A DNA stretch of 12,383 nt from Conidiobolus incongruus B7586 (GCA_000697335.1 JNEM01006551.1:1-12383), one strand, 5' to 3'; numbered from the stretch's first letter, positions 1 to 9,382 are shown. The notes: generated from the sequence alone by a model not told the origin. Program-made: numbers and translations.

Positions 1-274
1 TTATAAATTTTAAATATTTTTAAAAAACCTATGGATAAGCTTTATTAGTATTAAAATAAAAAACTTTTATTAATTATTATCTGGTTTATATTTGATTAAA
101 TTAAATAATTAATTTGAAAAAATTAATTTTTTAATTAAAAAATTTATTATATATAATTTAAAGCAATTTAATTTCCTATTTATTTTGTATATATTTGTTT
201 ATTTAAAACTTGTGATATATTTGAAAAATCATGAATTAAAAAATTTCCCATTTTTTAAATTCAAGAGAATTTTA
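1..274. other. AT-rich left flank, no gene seen
   Basis: This stretch is low-complexity A/T sequence. Exons 1 and 2 of the adjacent P450 pseudogene would be expected here if that copy had once been complete. The only hint is a weak match at about 27-55 to the end of exon 1 (the part coding GPMLDKYGVV), which is too short and too AT-rich to call. No RNA gene or convincing coding frame is visible on either strand. Confidence 0.5.
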
Positions 275-1745
275 AAATAATTGACGTTATATGAAACAAA
301 TATATACTCTTTCAAAAAGCTAAGTTTTTGGTGAAAAAGGTTAATAAAGCTAATATATAAGCAATCTATAATGATACATTGAAATACACTTGATTGATAT
401 TCCTTACTATTAAAATTTGGAAAAATATCAGAAAAGTAATGAATCCTATATTTTATCAATCTTGATCTGTTGAAAGATTTGCTGAGTATATAAGGATAGT
501 GATTCACTAATAAAGTCAGACTAATTGCAAATTAATTTTTTTCAAGATTCAATTCAAAAGTAATTATGTAATATCATCAAACTTTGATCATTGTAACTAT
601 TATTTATTATCTAGTAATATTTTATAGCATAGAGTTGAACATACAGGGTTACTATACTTTCAACCAAGCTTTTAAAATAGTCAGACCAATTTATGTAATT
701 TCATAACTTCAATTATATTACTGTTTAGTCTGTCACAATTCTCGATTGTAAATAATTCCAAGAATACAATTCTATTACTAAAGTGTGGTATTCTAATTTT
801 TCATACCTTGTATTTCATTTTCTGGAAATACTTTCATTCTTTGGAAGACTTGATTTATTAAAAATATTTTTCAATATGATAATTTCATTCAAGGTTAGTA
901 TTATTAAAGGAAACTGAAATGGAAGTATGATTTAAATACGAAATTAAGATTAAATAAGCATGCTAGTACAAGCTTTCAAAGAGAATGGTGAAACTTCCCT
1001 TTCTGATATTCAAATAAAGATATAAATAATTAATTTAAGATTCGTAGCGTTAAATTGATTTGTATATGTGATAATTTGAAAGGATTTATTATCGTTGGTT
1101 ATGGTATTATTTGGCAATACATCTTGTAAATTCAAAATTGATCTACTGACTTAAGATGATTTATTGATTATGATTCCATATAAGAAATTCAAGCAAAAAA
1201 GAACACAAGTCATATTAGTATTAAACTATCCTACAATCCTCACCAATCAAACAGTTCATTAACTGAAACAAATGAAATTATGAATATGATTATTAAAGGT
1301 TCCGCGGGAATTACGACAATTGTTAGTGTATTAGATTTATGGATACCATTTTAACCCAATTGGCTGATTCCACCTATTTACCTTCAAAAACATTGGTTTG
1401 AATACTCTTATGCCATATCACAGCAATTCCACACATTTTTCCTGTACTATAGAATTTCAGCCTAGTAGATTGACAAGTCTTTTCAGTGACCAGAATAGAC
1501 TTTGAGTCTTTCATTTCTGATCCAAAAATTTGTAAGTATCGCCATATAATTTTCCTATTATCATTATTAATAAGTATTCGAATTGGTATTAGTATGACTC
1601 AATTCTTAATAATATGCAGAGTGACTTTAATGTTATTATTTCAAAAATTTGAATTTGGTTTTGAATTAGGAAACCGTGATTATAATCATATTGGCTTAGC
1701 TTACTTGGCTTTTATTTGTTCTTAAGATTCCAGCTTAGATCTACA
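275..1745 (+). pseudogene. Decayed cytochrome P450 gene (unprocessed pseudogene)
   Basis: Degraded paralogue of the three P450 genes downstream, recognised by collinear DNA and peptide similarity. Remnants in order are: exon 3 end (about 320-350, reading roughly AKFFGEK for FFGKQQ); exon 4 (about 418-575, including RKVMNPIF-like codons); exon 5 (about 580-660); exon 6 (about 720-1020, including a SQENG-like stretch); exon 7 (from 1070); exon 8 (about 1185-1530); and exon 9 (about 1575-1745, with RVTLMLLFQKFEF). Intron positions are retained, so this is a duplicated gene and not a retrocopy. Damage includes a TGA in place of a Trp codon at 463-465, loss of the AG before exon 7, loss of about 30 nt of exon 7 that removes the DTTS catalytic motif, and several frame shifts. 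The heme-Cys codon with its split donor survives at about 1530. Exons 1-2 are missing or unrecognisable. In exon 8 it most resembles gene 1. The 79-codon open stretch at 1486-1725 is the intact-looking tail of this relic and not a separate gene. Confidence 0.88.
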
Positions 1746-1849
1746 GGTTACAATGTAAACATTTGAAAATTGCATCTAATGCTTGATACTATGAATAATT
1801 GGAATAATTGGTATCATTGGTTTAACTAATTTATATGTTTCAAATATTG

Positions 1850-1853
<4 letters not shown>

Positions 1854-1893
<40 letters not shown>
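1854..1893. repeat. (AT)20 microsatellite
   Basis: Uninterrupted AT dinucleotide run of 40 nt, about 110 nt past the end of the P450 pseudogene. A minus-strand open frame crossing it (1776-1958) has a run of alternating Tyr and Ile that simply translates this repeat. The tract is self-complementary and likely to vary in length between isolates. Confidence 0.95.
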
Positions 1894-1896
<3 letters not shown>

Positions 1897-2357
1897 ATTA
1901 ATACATAAATTATATTGAAATTAGTACACTTCAATATCTTCAAATTGTAATTTTTCAAATATTAATATCTAATCCAAGCTTTTAAAAATTGGAACATTAC
2001 AACTATATTAACGCTTATTTTAACAAACTATTTCCTCATCAAAATATATGGTATAATTTGTTATTGCAGTTATTTATTGACAAATATTTGTGCTGAGAAA
2101 TTTTTAAAATTAACTTTAGTATATATCCTAGTCAAAAAGACTATTATTAAAAATATAAAGAATACATATTAATAAAGTTAAATATTTATATAATCATTAA
2201 AAATTGTATATATTACCAAGTGGTAAATCTTTTCTGAATAATGTTTAATAAATTTGTTATATTTAAATTCAGATTATTTCATGTCACTAATTACTTTTTT
2301 CCAAATATATAAGATTAAATGACAAAAAATTTGAATTGTAAGCTCATATAAACTAGC

Positions 2358-2388
2358 ATTCGATTAAATATATATATATAAATCGAAT
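2358..2388. repeat. Inverted repeat around a TA run
   Basis: Arms ATTCGATT (2358-2365) and AATCGAAT (2381-2388) are perfect 8-bp reverse complements. They flank a self-complementary A/T core, so the whole 31-nt block is close to a palindrome that could extrude a hairpin. No function is evident. Confidence 0.7.
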
Positions 2389-2513
2389 CAATTTATAACA
2401 AAGTATATAATTTGAGTGATATTCATACGTTGATATTATTAACAAAGAGATCATTCTGATTGTAATCTCTGTATTTTTTAATCAATTAAAAAAACAAATG
2501 GTAAAATAAATTA

Positions 2514-2535
2514 ATATATATATATATATATATAT
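2514..2535. repeat. Short TA dinucleotide run
   Basis: Alternating TA tract of about 22 nt in the spacer upstream of P450 gene 1, similar to but shorter than the one at 1854-1893. Confidence 0.85.
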
Positions 2536-3166
2536 TTAAAATTTTTCAACATTTAGTTTTAATTATTATATTGACCAATAAATCATTATTTATAATTTGA
2601 AAATCAAAAAATTGTTTTAATAAACGTATATTTTAAAAATAATATTATTCAACAATTAGATATATTTAACCTTTGTGGAAATATTCTAAATATATAAAAA
2701 TTAATTACTCATTAAATTTGATGATATATATTATTCATTATTTATTCGGTAAAACTATCAATTTTATCCAAATTTAATTAGTATTACCAACATTAAATTT
2801 TAAAAAAAATAAAATTCCGATTATCAAAAAACCTGAATATCGCCGTTTAATTCCGAATTCTTATTAAATGGGGAAATTAGGATGTTCTAAAGTTTATGAG
2901 CAATTTTCACACATTTTTTATTGATTAAAATGGAGTTCATATCTTAACAATTTTTAAGATTCTTTTTTTTATATAAATTATATAATATAATATTTTGGTT
3001 TAAATATTAATTAATTTTGTTAATATAAAATAATTTTTTTAATATTATTAATATTTTTCAAATTTAATAAGAATAATAATATTAATATGAATTCTATTAA
3101 TTTAAAAATTTGTTTATTTTATACTATATTTGTTTATCGGTAAAAATAAATAAAAATTTCATAATA

Positions 3167-3178
3167 TCCAAATTTGGA
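3167..3178. promoter_or_regulatory. 12-bp palindrome upstream of gene 1 TATA element
   Basis: TCCAAATTTGGA is a perfect palindrome 18 bp upstream of the TATA-like element of gene 1. A symmetric site at this position could bind a dimeric transcription factor. I did not find the same 12-mer before genes 2 or 3, so any role would be specific to gene 1. Chance occurrence in AT-rich DNA is possible. Confidence 0.3.
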
Positions 3179-3196
3179 CATTAATCCCTAATACAC

Positions 3197-3204
3197 TATA
3201 AATA
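3197..3204 (+). promoter_or_regulatory. TATA-like element of P450 gene 1
   Basis: TATAAATA lies 55 nt upstream of the ATG at 3252. The same octamer lies 49 nt before the ATG of gene 3, and a close variant lies 59 nt before gene 2. The conserved placement makes a core promoter likely despite the AT-rich background. Confidence 0.6.
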
Positions 3205-3251
3205 AGTTACAATTCCCCACTAATATTCATTATAAAATCAATTTACAAAAA

Positions 3252-5153
3252 ATGTATCAGTGGATACTCGCATTACTATCAATCTATTCAGGCTATAAAG
3301 TCTACAAAATTTTCAAATGTCCTAAAGAGTTGGAGAATATCCCAAGTATTTCAGCTTACCAATTTTTCATGCACGCTGCAGGTCCTGAACCTTTCGATGT
3401 CAAGGTAAAACAGTATATAGGTCCTATGTTAGATAAATATGGTGTAGTTAGAGTAAAATTGGTTTATAATTAATAATTTTAATCGAGTTAATTGACTTTC
3501 AACTGTTTAGGTCTTTAGTGCACATGGATGGACTGTTGTGGTGGGAGACCCTCAGGTTGCAAAAAAGATCTATAGCAATTCGGGTATTAACATATATCTC
3601 ATAAATCAATATATTTTCAGATTAATATATTAACTGAACATAGAAATATTTCATAAGAGAGAGGATAATCTTACCAACATTAACCCTCATGCAGCTGCAT
3701 TCTTTGGTAAACAACAAGTCAACAATGTGAATGGAGAGGTAAATCTAATTAAATACCTTCAATATGATTACTGAACTGTATTTAAGGCTTGGAAAAGAAT
3801 GAGAAAAGTGATGAATCCTATATTTCATCAAACTTGGTCGGTAGATACATTTGCCAATTGTGCAAGAGGAGTAATTGATAAATGGTGCCAAACCGATGGC
3901 AAATTAATTCCTGTTCATGATATGATTCAGAGGTAATTTTATATATTAAATATAGTATCACTAAGATTTATCATGTTACAATTCAATAGACTGACTTTAG
4001 ACGTATTGGGTCATGCTGTCTTAGACAGAGATTTTGAAGTAAAATTATATATAAACTCATACAATCTCATTAATAATATTATTTTAATAGTCTGTTAAAG
4101 ATCCAGATTCTAAACTTTTTAACCAATATAATTCGATTTTGGAAGAATTATTCTCTAACTTTACATATTTATTATTTCCAATACTTGAGAAAGTTCCATT
4201 CTATAGAAGACCTGAATTTACAAAGAGAGTACATCAATATGATAATTTTATTAAAGATTTGATCCGAAAGAAGAAATTGGAATTGGAACAAAATCCAGAT
4301 TATAATAGTAAAGATTTACTAACCATGTTGATTAAAACATCTCAAGAAAACGGCCAAAGCTTGCTATCCGACGTTGAAATTAAAGTAAAAATATATACTA
4401 TAGAATGAAAGATAATACTAATTAAGAATTTAGGATAATTTAAAAGGTTTTATTATAGCTGGTCATGATACCACTTCGAATACTTTAACTACTACATTAT
4501 ATTATTTGGCCAGAAATCCAGTAATTTTTTTGTAATTCTATAAGCTAAAATATATTTATAAATACTTGATATAGGATATTCAAGATAAATTAAGATCAGA
4601 AATCTTACAAGTTTTAAATAATCCTACAGTCCTGACCAATCCAACCATTGATCAACTCAAACAAATGGAATATATGAATATGGTTATTAAAGAATCCATG
4701 CGAATTGTAGCTACCACCAGCGTTTTAGAACGTACCAACAATGTTGCAACTCAATTAACCGATTCTGTCTATTTACCTGCAAGAACCCCTATCTCAATGC
4801 ATATGTGGCACATTCACAGAAATTCCAATTATTTCCCAAACCCTGAAGTATTTGATCCAGAAAGATTCCGAGATCCCTCAAGTGATCAAAGTAAGAATTG
4901 GATGCCTTTTACATTGGGACCAAGAACTTGTAAGATTAATCAAATCAAACATATCAAAATTCATTCTAATATTCTACTAGGTATTGGCATGTCCTTATCA
5001 CTTATGGAGCAAAGAGTCACGCTATCATTATTATTACAAAAATTTGAATTCAGTATTCAACCAGACAACCCAGACTACGATAAGGTCAAATTAAACCCTG
5101 TTGGAATTATTAGACCTCAAAATTTGAAATTGGATATTAAACCGAGAATTTAA
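3252..5153 (+). CDS. Cytochrome P450 monooxygenase, gene 1 (nine exons, 490 aa)
   Basis: Heme-thiolate monooxygenase, probably ER-anchored and dependent on an NADPH-P450 reductase encoded elsewhere; the substrate cannot be inferred. Exons: 3252-3452, 3511-3583, 3644-3738, 3787-3932, 3990-4038, 4091-4384, 4434-4520, 4575-4929, 4981-5153. All introns are GT-AG, 48-60 nt; together they leave a 1,473-nt open frame. Visible parts are: hydrophobic anchor about residues 4-20; 'FKCPKELENIP' hinge; C-helix W125-K-R-M-R129 (heme propionate contact); I-helix A295-G-H-D-T-T-S301 (oxygen activation); K-helix E355-S-M-R358; P410-E-R-F413; and heme loop FTLGPRTCIG with Cys434 as iron ligand. The length is typical of the family. 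The start has A at -3, and the same position is used in the paralogues. The Cys434 codon is split by intron 8 (T|GT), and that intron is 51 nt without an in-frame stop. Intron 2 contains a decoy acceptor. Part of exon 8 is identical in DNA to gene 2. Confidence 0.95.
4930..4980 (+). other. Stop-free intron 8 of gene 1
   Basis: This GT-AG intron interrupts the heme-cysteine codon. Its length is 51 nt, a multiple of three, and it has no in-frame stop, so an unspliced message would stay open and add 17 residues directly after the heme Cys, disrupting the CIG turn. In genes 2 and 3 the matching intron is 53 nt, which would shift the frame. The paralogue comparison shows that removal gives the normal FTLGPRTCIGM sequence, so the intron is real. 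Confidence 0.85.
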
Positions 5154-5187
5154 GAATGATTATATATAAAAGTAATGAATTGTTTTT

Positions 5188-5193
5188 AATAAA
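5188..5193 (+). terminator. Probable poly(A) signal of gene 1
   Basis: AATAAA lies 34 nt after the stop codon, preceded by TGAATTGTTT. Gene 2 has the same arrangement (TGAATTGTTTGG then AATAAA) 31 nt after its stop. The shared context supports a true 3' processing element, although AATAAA is common in this background. Confidence 0.5.
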
Positions 5194-5207
5194 ATAATAT
5201 TTTTATA

Positions 5208-5225
5208 AAATTTTGAGATTGAATT
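5208..5225 (+). repeat. 3'-flank block shared with gene 2
   Basis: AAATTTTGAGATTGAATT matches the segment at 8460-8478 downstream of gene 2 with one single-base gap. It lies 54 nt past the stop here and 116 nt past the stop in gene 2. It is either a relic of the duplicated unit extending beyond the coding region or a conserved 3' element. No equivalent was seen after gene 3. Confidence 0.45.
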
Positions 5226-5448
5226 ATTTTTTTTAATTTGATTAAATGAATTTATTATAATTAAGAGATATAATAACTCTAATCTAATTAGAATATTAAT
5301 TGATTTTTTAATAACAATATTATTTAATTATCATATAATTTTTATTTTATAAATTAAAATATTCAATTAGATGAAATAGTTTGAAAGATCAATTTTCTGG
5401 AATATTCAATAGTTGAAAACCAAAAAAATTGTCCCATATTAGAATAGT

Positions 5449-5465
5449 TATATATATATATATAT
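5449..5465. repeat. Short TA dinucleotide run
   Basis: TA run of about 17 nt in the spacer after gene 1. There is no sign of function. Confidence 0.85.
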
Positions 5466-6375
5466 TTAAGAGTAACTACAATAAATTTGATTTTCTGATA
5501 ATATTTGGTATAATGTATATTAATTAATGATTAAATATATTTTGACTATTTTTAGAAATTGTATTATAATTTTTGATTAAATTTTTTAAAATATATTGAA
5601 TCGTAGGCATTTCAGTGTGAATATATATATTTAAGCCTATTCATAATATTTTGTAGATTGAATTATGTGTATATACTGTGTTAATAGTTTATCAGTTAAA
5701 ATACGTCCTCTAATTTAATTAAATTTAAGAATATAATAATCTTAATTATTAAATCAATATAAATATAACATATAGTGATCAAAAAATTCAATATATATTT
5801 ATTTTTGATATCAATAGTTCTATATATGCTAGTATTATATCGATTAATTTATATTAATTTTCTATAAAAACTTAGTAATATTTTATTAATACTATATAGT
5901 TGAATATATTTAAATAACTCAATTTCAATTCTATTGAAAAATGATTTTCTTTATTTGCTTTAATTAAATATTCTATGAATAAATTTGAAATTATCTGTTT
6001 CACTTCATATTCAAATAATTTTAAGTCTATATTTTTGAATTCTATTGTATTCTTATACAAGTATTTCGTGAAATTTTAACTTTTTTAAGTTATTTTAGAC
6101 AAATATAATCACGAGATCTTTTGCATTAAAAATCTTGAAAAAACCGATAAAGGTTATAGTATCTGTTCATCTGAAACTCTCATATATAGAATAATTACCT
6201 GTTAACGACTGTTCTACATAAAAAGATTGATAATTTCTAGATATATTTCACCATTTTTCAAATCATATTTTTCAAATTTGTTCATATGAATGTTATGATT
6301 CATAACTTTTTGATGTTAAACAACTCCTGTTTAAAATTCTCCACACATGCTATTTTAAAATCACACATAGTGTAG

Positions 6376-6383
6376 TATAAATT
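6376..6383 (+). promoter_or_regulatory. TATA-like element of P450 gene 2
   Basis: TATAAATT lies 59 nt upstream of the ATG at 6435. It is one base different from the TATAAATA octamer of genes 1 and 3 and is similarly placed. Confidence 0.5.
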
Positions 6384-6434
6384 TAAAGTTTTTCCAATTC
6401 ACTCTACAATTAAAAATTAGCATTTCTGTACAAA

Positions 6435-8343
6435 ATGATTGAATTAATTTGTGCTTTAATATTGATTTATGTTGTTAATAAACTTTATCAAGTATTCAAA
6501 TGCCCTGAAGAGTTAAAGCATTTGCCAACCATATCAGCTTATGAGTTTTTGCGCACTTTTGCGAGTTCTGCACCTTTTGATATAAAAATGAATAGTTATG
6601 TCGGTCCTATGTTGGATAAATATGGAGTTGTTAAAGTAATATTTCAATTTATTCATGTCTTATCCTATAGGTATTAATGTATTGATTAGGTTTTTTGGGT
6701 ATATGGATGGACTGTTGTAATCGGAGATCCTCAAATTGCTAAACAAATATTTAGCAAACCAGGTATTTGGTCTAATAACTACACCCTTATTTTTTATTAA
6801 TATTTTATTTTAGATAAATTTGTCAAAAAGAATCCCAATATCACTAATTTCAGCCCCCTAACTCAAATATTTTTTGGCAAAGAACAAATCAATAATGTTA
6901 ATGGAGAGGTAATTATTATAATAAAATATAGTCTAAAGTGTTAATATTATCAATTATGAAGACTTGGAAAAGAATGAAAAAAGCAATGAATCCTATATTT
7001 AATCAATCTTGGTCTGTTAATATTTTTGCCAACTGTGTAAAACAAGTAATCGACAAATGGGGTCAAACTGATGGAGAATCAGTGCCTATTCACAATATGA
7101 TTCAAAGGTAAGTATAAAAAAATAGTTAATCACATCAGTTAAATAAATATAATTATTTGTATAATTTAGATTGACATTAGATGTACTGGGCCTCATTATG
7201 TTCAATACGGATTTTGAAGTAATTAAACAATTAAATACACTCTGAAAAAAATCTAATACTTTTATGTCAATAGTCCGTAAAAAATCCGGATGCCAAACTA
7301 TTCAGACAATATCATCATATTTCCGAACAATTATTATTAAATCCTCACTATATTATATTTCCAATTCTGGAATACATTCCTTTTTTTAGGAGACCTGAAT
7401 TTGTCAAAATACTTACTGAGTACGACGATTTCATAACTTATTTGGTCAAACAAAAAAAATCACAACTACAAAATAATACAAAATATAGCAGTGAAGATTT
7501 GTTAAGCTCCTTAATCGTATCTACTCAAGGAAATGGTGAGCCTTTATTTTCAGATGCTGAAATTAAGGTATAAATATCACATTTAATAATTACAAATTTA
7601 TATAATTCAAAAATTAGGATAACTTAAAAGGATTAATTATAGCTGGTCACGATACCACTTCAAATACTCTGTCCTTTACTCTGTATTATTTGGCAAAATA
7701 TCCTGTAACAATATAATATATAACTGATAAATATAATATTTAATAACCAACATTCATTATAGGATATTCAAGAAAAACTAAGATCTGAAATATTGCAAGT
7801 ATTAAATCAACCAACTGCTGTTACCGATCCAACAGTGAATCAGCTCAAACAAATGGAATACCTAAATATGGTCATTAAAGAATCAATGCGTATTAGCACT
7901 ACAACCAGCGCTATAGACCGAATTAATAATATTCCAGTGCAATTGACAGATTATATCTATTTACCAGAAAAAACTCCTCTCATCATGCATATGTGGCACA
8001 TTCACAGAAATTCCAATTATTTCCCAAACCCTGAAGTATTTGATCCAGAAAGATTCCGAGATCCTGTCAGCGATCAAAGTAAAAACTGGATTCCTTTTAC
8101 TTTTGGACCCAGAATTTGTAAATAATATATATATATAATTTAGATTTAATGAGTATTAATTAAGTAATAGGTCCTGGAATGTCTATGTCATTAATGGAAC
8201 AAAGAGTTACCTTAGTATTATTGTTACAAAAATTTGAATTTAGTATTCAACCTGGAGACCCTAATTATGAGAGATTAGAATTAAATCAAGCTGGTCTCAT
8301 TCGTCCTAAACATTTGAAATTAGTTATTAAACGAAGAATGTAG
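6435..8343 (+). CDS. Cytochrome P450 monooxygenase, gene 2 (nine exons, 490 aa)
   Basis: Paralogue of gene 1 with every exon the same length. Exons: 6435-6635, 6690-6762, 6814-6908, 6962-7107, 7170-7218, 7274-7567, 7618-7704, 7763-8117, 8171-8343. Introns are 50-62 nt, GT-AG. Landmarks are: anchor about residues 4-16; 'FKCPEELKHLP' hinge; I-helix A295-G-H-D-T-T-S301; E355-S-M-R358; P410-E-R-F413; and heme loop FTFGPRICPG with Cys434. Two differences stand out. The C-helix reads W125-K-R-M-K129, so the usual heme-contacting Arg is Lys. The residue after the heme Cys is Pro where genes 1 and 3 have Ile. In exon 8, 91 of 118 residues match gene 1, and 80 bp at 7985-8064 are identical in DNA. Exons 3 and 6, which likely include substrate-facing parts, are more divergent. 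Probably functional, since the frame is fully open and all catalytic motifs are present. The substrate is unknown. Confidence 0.94.
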
Positions 8344-8374
8344 TTATCAAAATTTATCATCTTGAATTGTTTGG

Positions 8375-8380
8375 AATAAA
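8375..8380 (+). terminator. Probable poly(A) signal of gene 2
   Basis: AATAAA lies 31 nt after the TAG stop. It is preceded by TGAATTGTTT as in gene 1, which supports a conserved 3' processing region. Confidence 0.5.
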
Positions 8381-8459
8381 GTATATGTATATAGAATATT
8401 AATATTGAATTTTAATGAATATTTAATAAACATTATTAAGGTCATTAATTTGTCAAATT

Positions 8460-8478
8460 AAATTTTAGAGATTGAATT
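8460..8478 (+). repeat. 3'-flank block shared with gene 1
   Basis: Partner of the block at 5208-5225: AAATTTTAGAGATTGAATT, with one extra A. It sits immediately before the ATA trinucleotide tract. Confidence 0.45.
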
Positions 8479-8486
8479 TCTTTGAT

Positions 8487-8512
8487 ATAATAATAATAAT
8501 AATAATAATAAT
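8487..8512. repeat. (ATA)n trinucleotide tract
   Basis: About eight and a half copies of ATA in tandem, 26 nt in all, in the 3' flank of gene 2. It is likely polymorphic in length. Confidence 0.9.
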
Positions 8513-9382
8513 TTTTAATAAGAAATAATATATATTATATGAATTAAATATTAGACTAAGTAATAATTGAGTTTCAAATTATTTGTAAATTAAATCATCA
8601 TATATAAAATTGAGTATAATCACTAATATCTAATTTTCGATCAATTAATACATTATATTCGTAACCAATTTGTTGAGCAATATTGTAATAAAATAAATAT
8701 TTAACCCTCAATATTAGATTCCGTAAATATCCTACGGATTAAAAATTTCAATGAATTTACAATGATTTGATCATTTACAACTTACACATTTTTGTAATGG
8801 AATGTTGACATTGTGTCAAATTTATATTTCCAATTTTATTCAAAAATAAGTTATTTATAATTCTATTCAAATTAATTTGGTTAAAATATTAATAATTTGT
8901 ATATAACTTTATTTCTAAAACTAATATTAAGATAAGGGTTTAATATTTGGATTGGTTGGTACTTGGATATATTAGACAAAAACTGATTATATTTACATAT
9001 CGTTTTTTACCGAAATATTTTATTAACATCTCATTTTTCCCAAATAAAATTTGCGGTAATTTCAATAAAGGAAAGGATTTATCATTCTTTTTTATTTAAT
9101 ATATGATCTTAAAATTCTCAAATCCAAAATTACTCATTTTTCAATACTTTGGTTAAAATATTATATTGATATATAGCTAAATTTTGAATGATTACTTAAC
9201 TGATTTCAACTAAACCAAATATTCAGATGAATTTTCAAACAATACTTAGTTTTTAATATAAACTGCCCAGAGTTGAAAATTTTCATATTAATCAATTTAA
9301 TTGAAACCACAAACAAATTCAAATATTTGGATTAATTAAATTAGAAAGTAAATAATTCAGGTAATCGTGGATATTAGGCACC

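Larger units (their letters stand above)
1746..3251. other. Spacer between pseudogene and P450 gene 1
   Basis: About 1.5 kb of AT-rich sequence without a credible gene. It holds an (AT)20 microsatellite (1854-1893), a hairpin-forming repeat (2358-2388), a second TA run (about 2514-2535), and the presumed promoter of gene 1 at its right end (12-bp palindrome at 3167-3178, TATA-like element at 3197-3204). A slightly less AT-rich patch lies at about 2815-2890, but I could not match it to any P450 exon. Confidence 0.6.
5154..6434. other. Spacer between P450 genes 1 and 2
   Basis: About 1.3 kb of AT-rich DNA. It holds the presumed gene 1 poly(A) signal (5188-5193), a block shared with the 3' flank of gene 2 (5208-5225), a TA run (5449-5465) and the TATA-like element of gene 2 (6376-6383). 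A 62-codon minus-strand frame at 5872-6060 has a lysine/isoleucine/asparagine-rich composition typical of chance frames in such DNA and is not called. No P450 exon relic was recognised. Confidence 0.6.

Noticed and set aside
27-55. Possible end of exon 1 of the left pseudogene
   Set aside because: The similarity to the codons for GPMLDKYGVV is short, needs a gap, and is not distinguishable from chance in A/T-rich sequence.
229-507. 92-codon minus-strand open frame
   Set aside because: It runs antisense through exons 3-4 of the P450 pseudogene and shows no independent protein signal.
1486-1725. Small independent plus-strand gene of 79 codons
   Set aside because: The C-terminal half aligns with P450 exon 9 (RVTL..LL.QKFEF) and the N-terminal half crosses a degraded exon 8/intron 8 junction, so it is part of the pseudogene.
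1854-1893. Transposon-related terminal repeat or telomere-like tract
   Set aside because: It is a simple dinucleotide microsatellite without flanking target-site duplications or transposase sequence.
1776-1958. Minus-strand open frame with alternating Tyr-Ile
   Set aside because: It is the translation of the (AT)20 microsatellite and its flanks.
5872-6060. 62-codon minus-strand open frame in the spacer between genes 1 and 2
   Set aside because: The composition is dominated by Lys, Ile, Asn, Tyr and Leu as expected by chance in AT-rich DNA. There is no motif, no paralogue and no promoter context.
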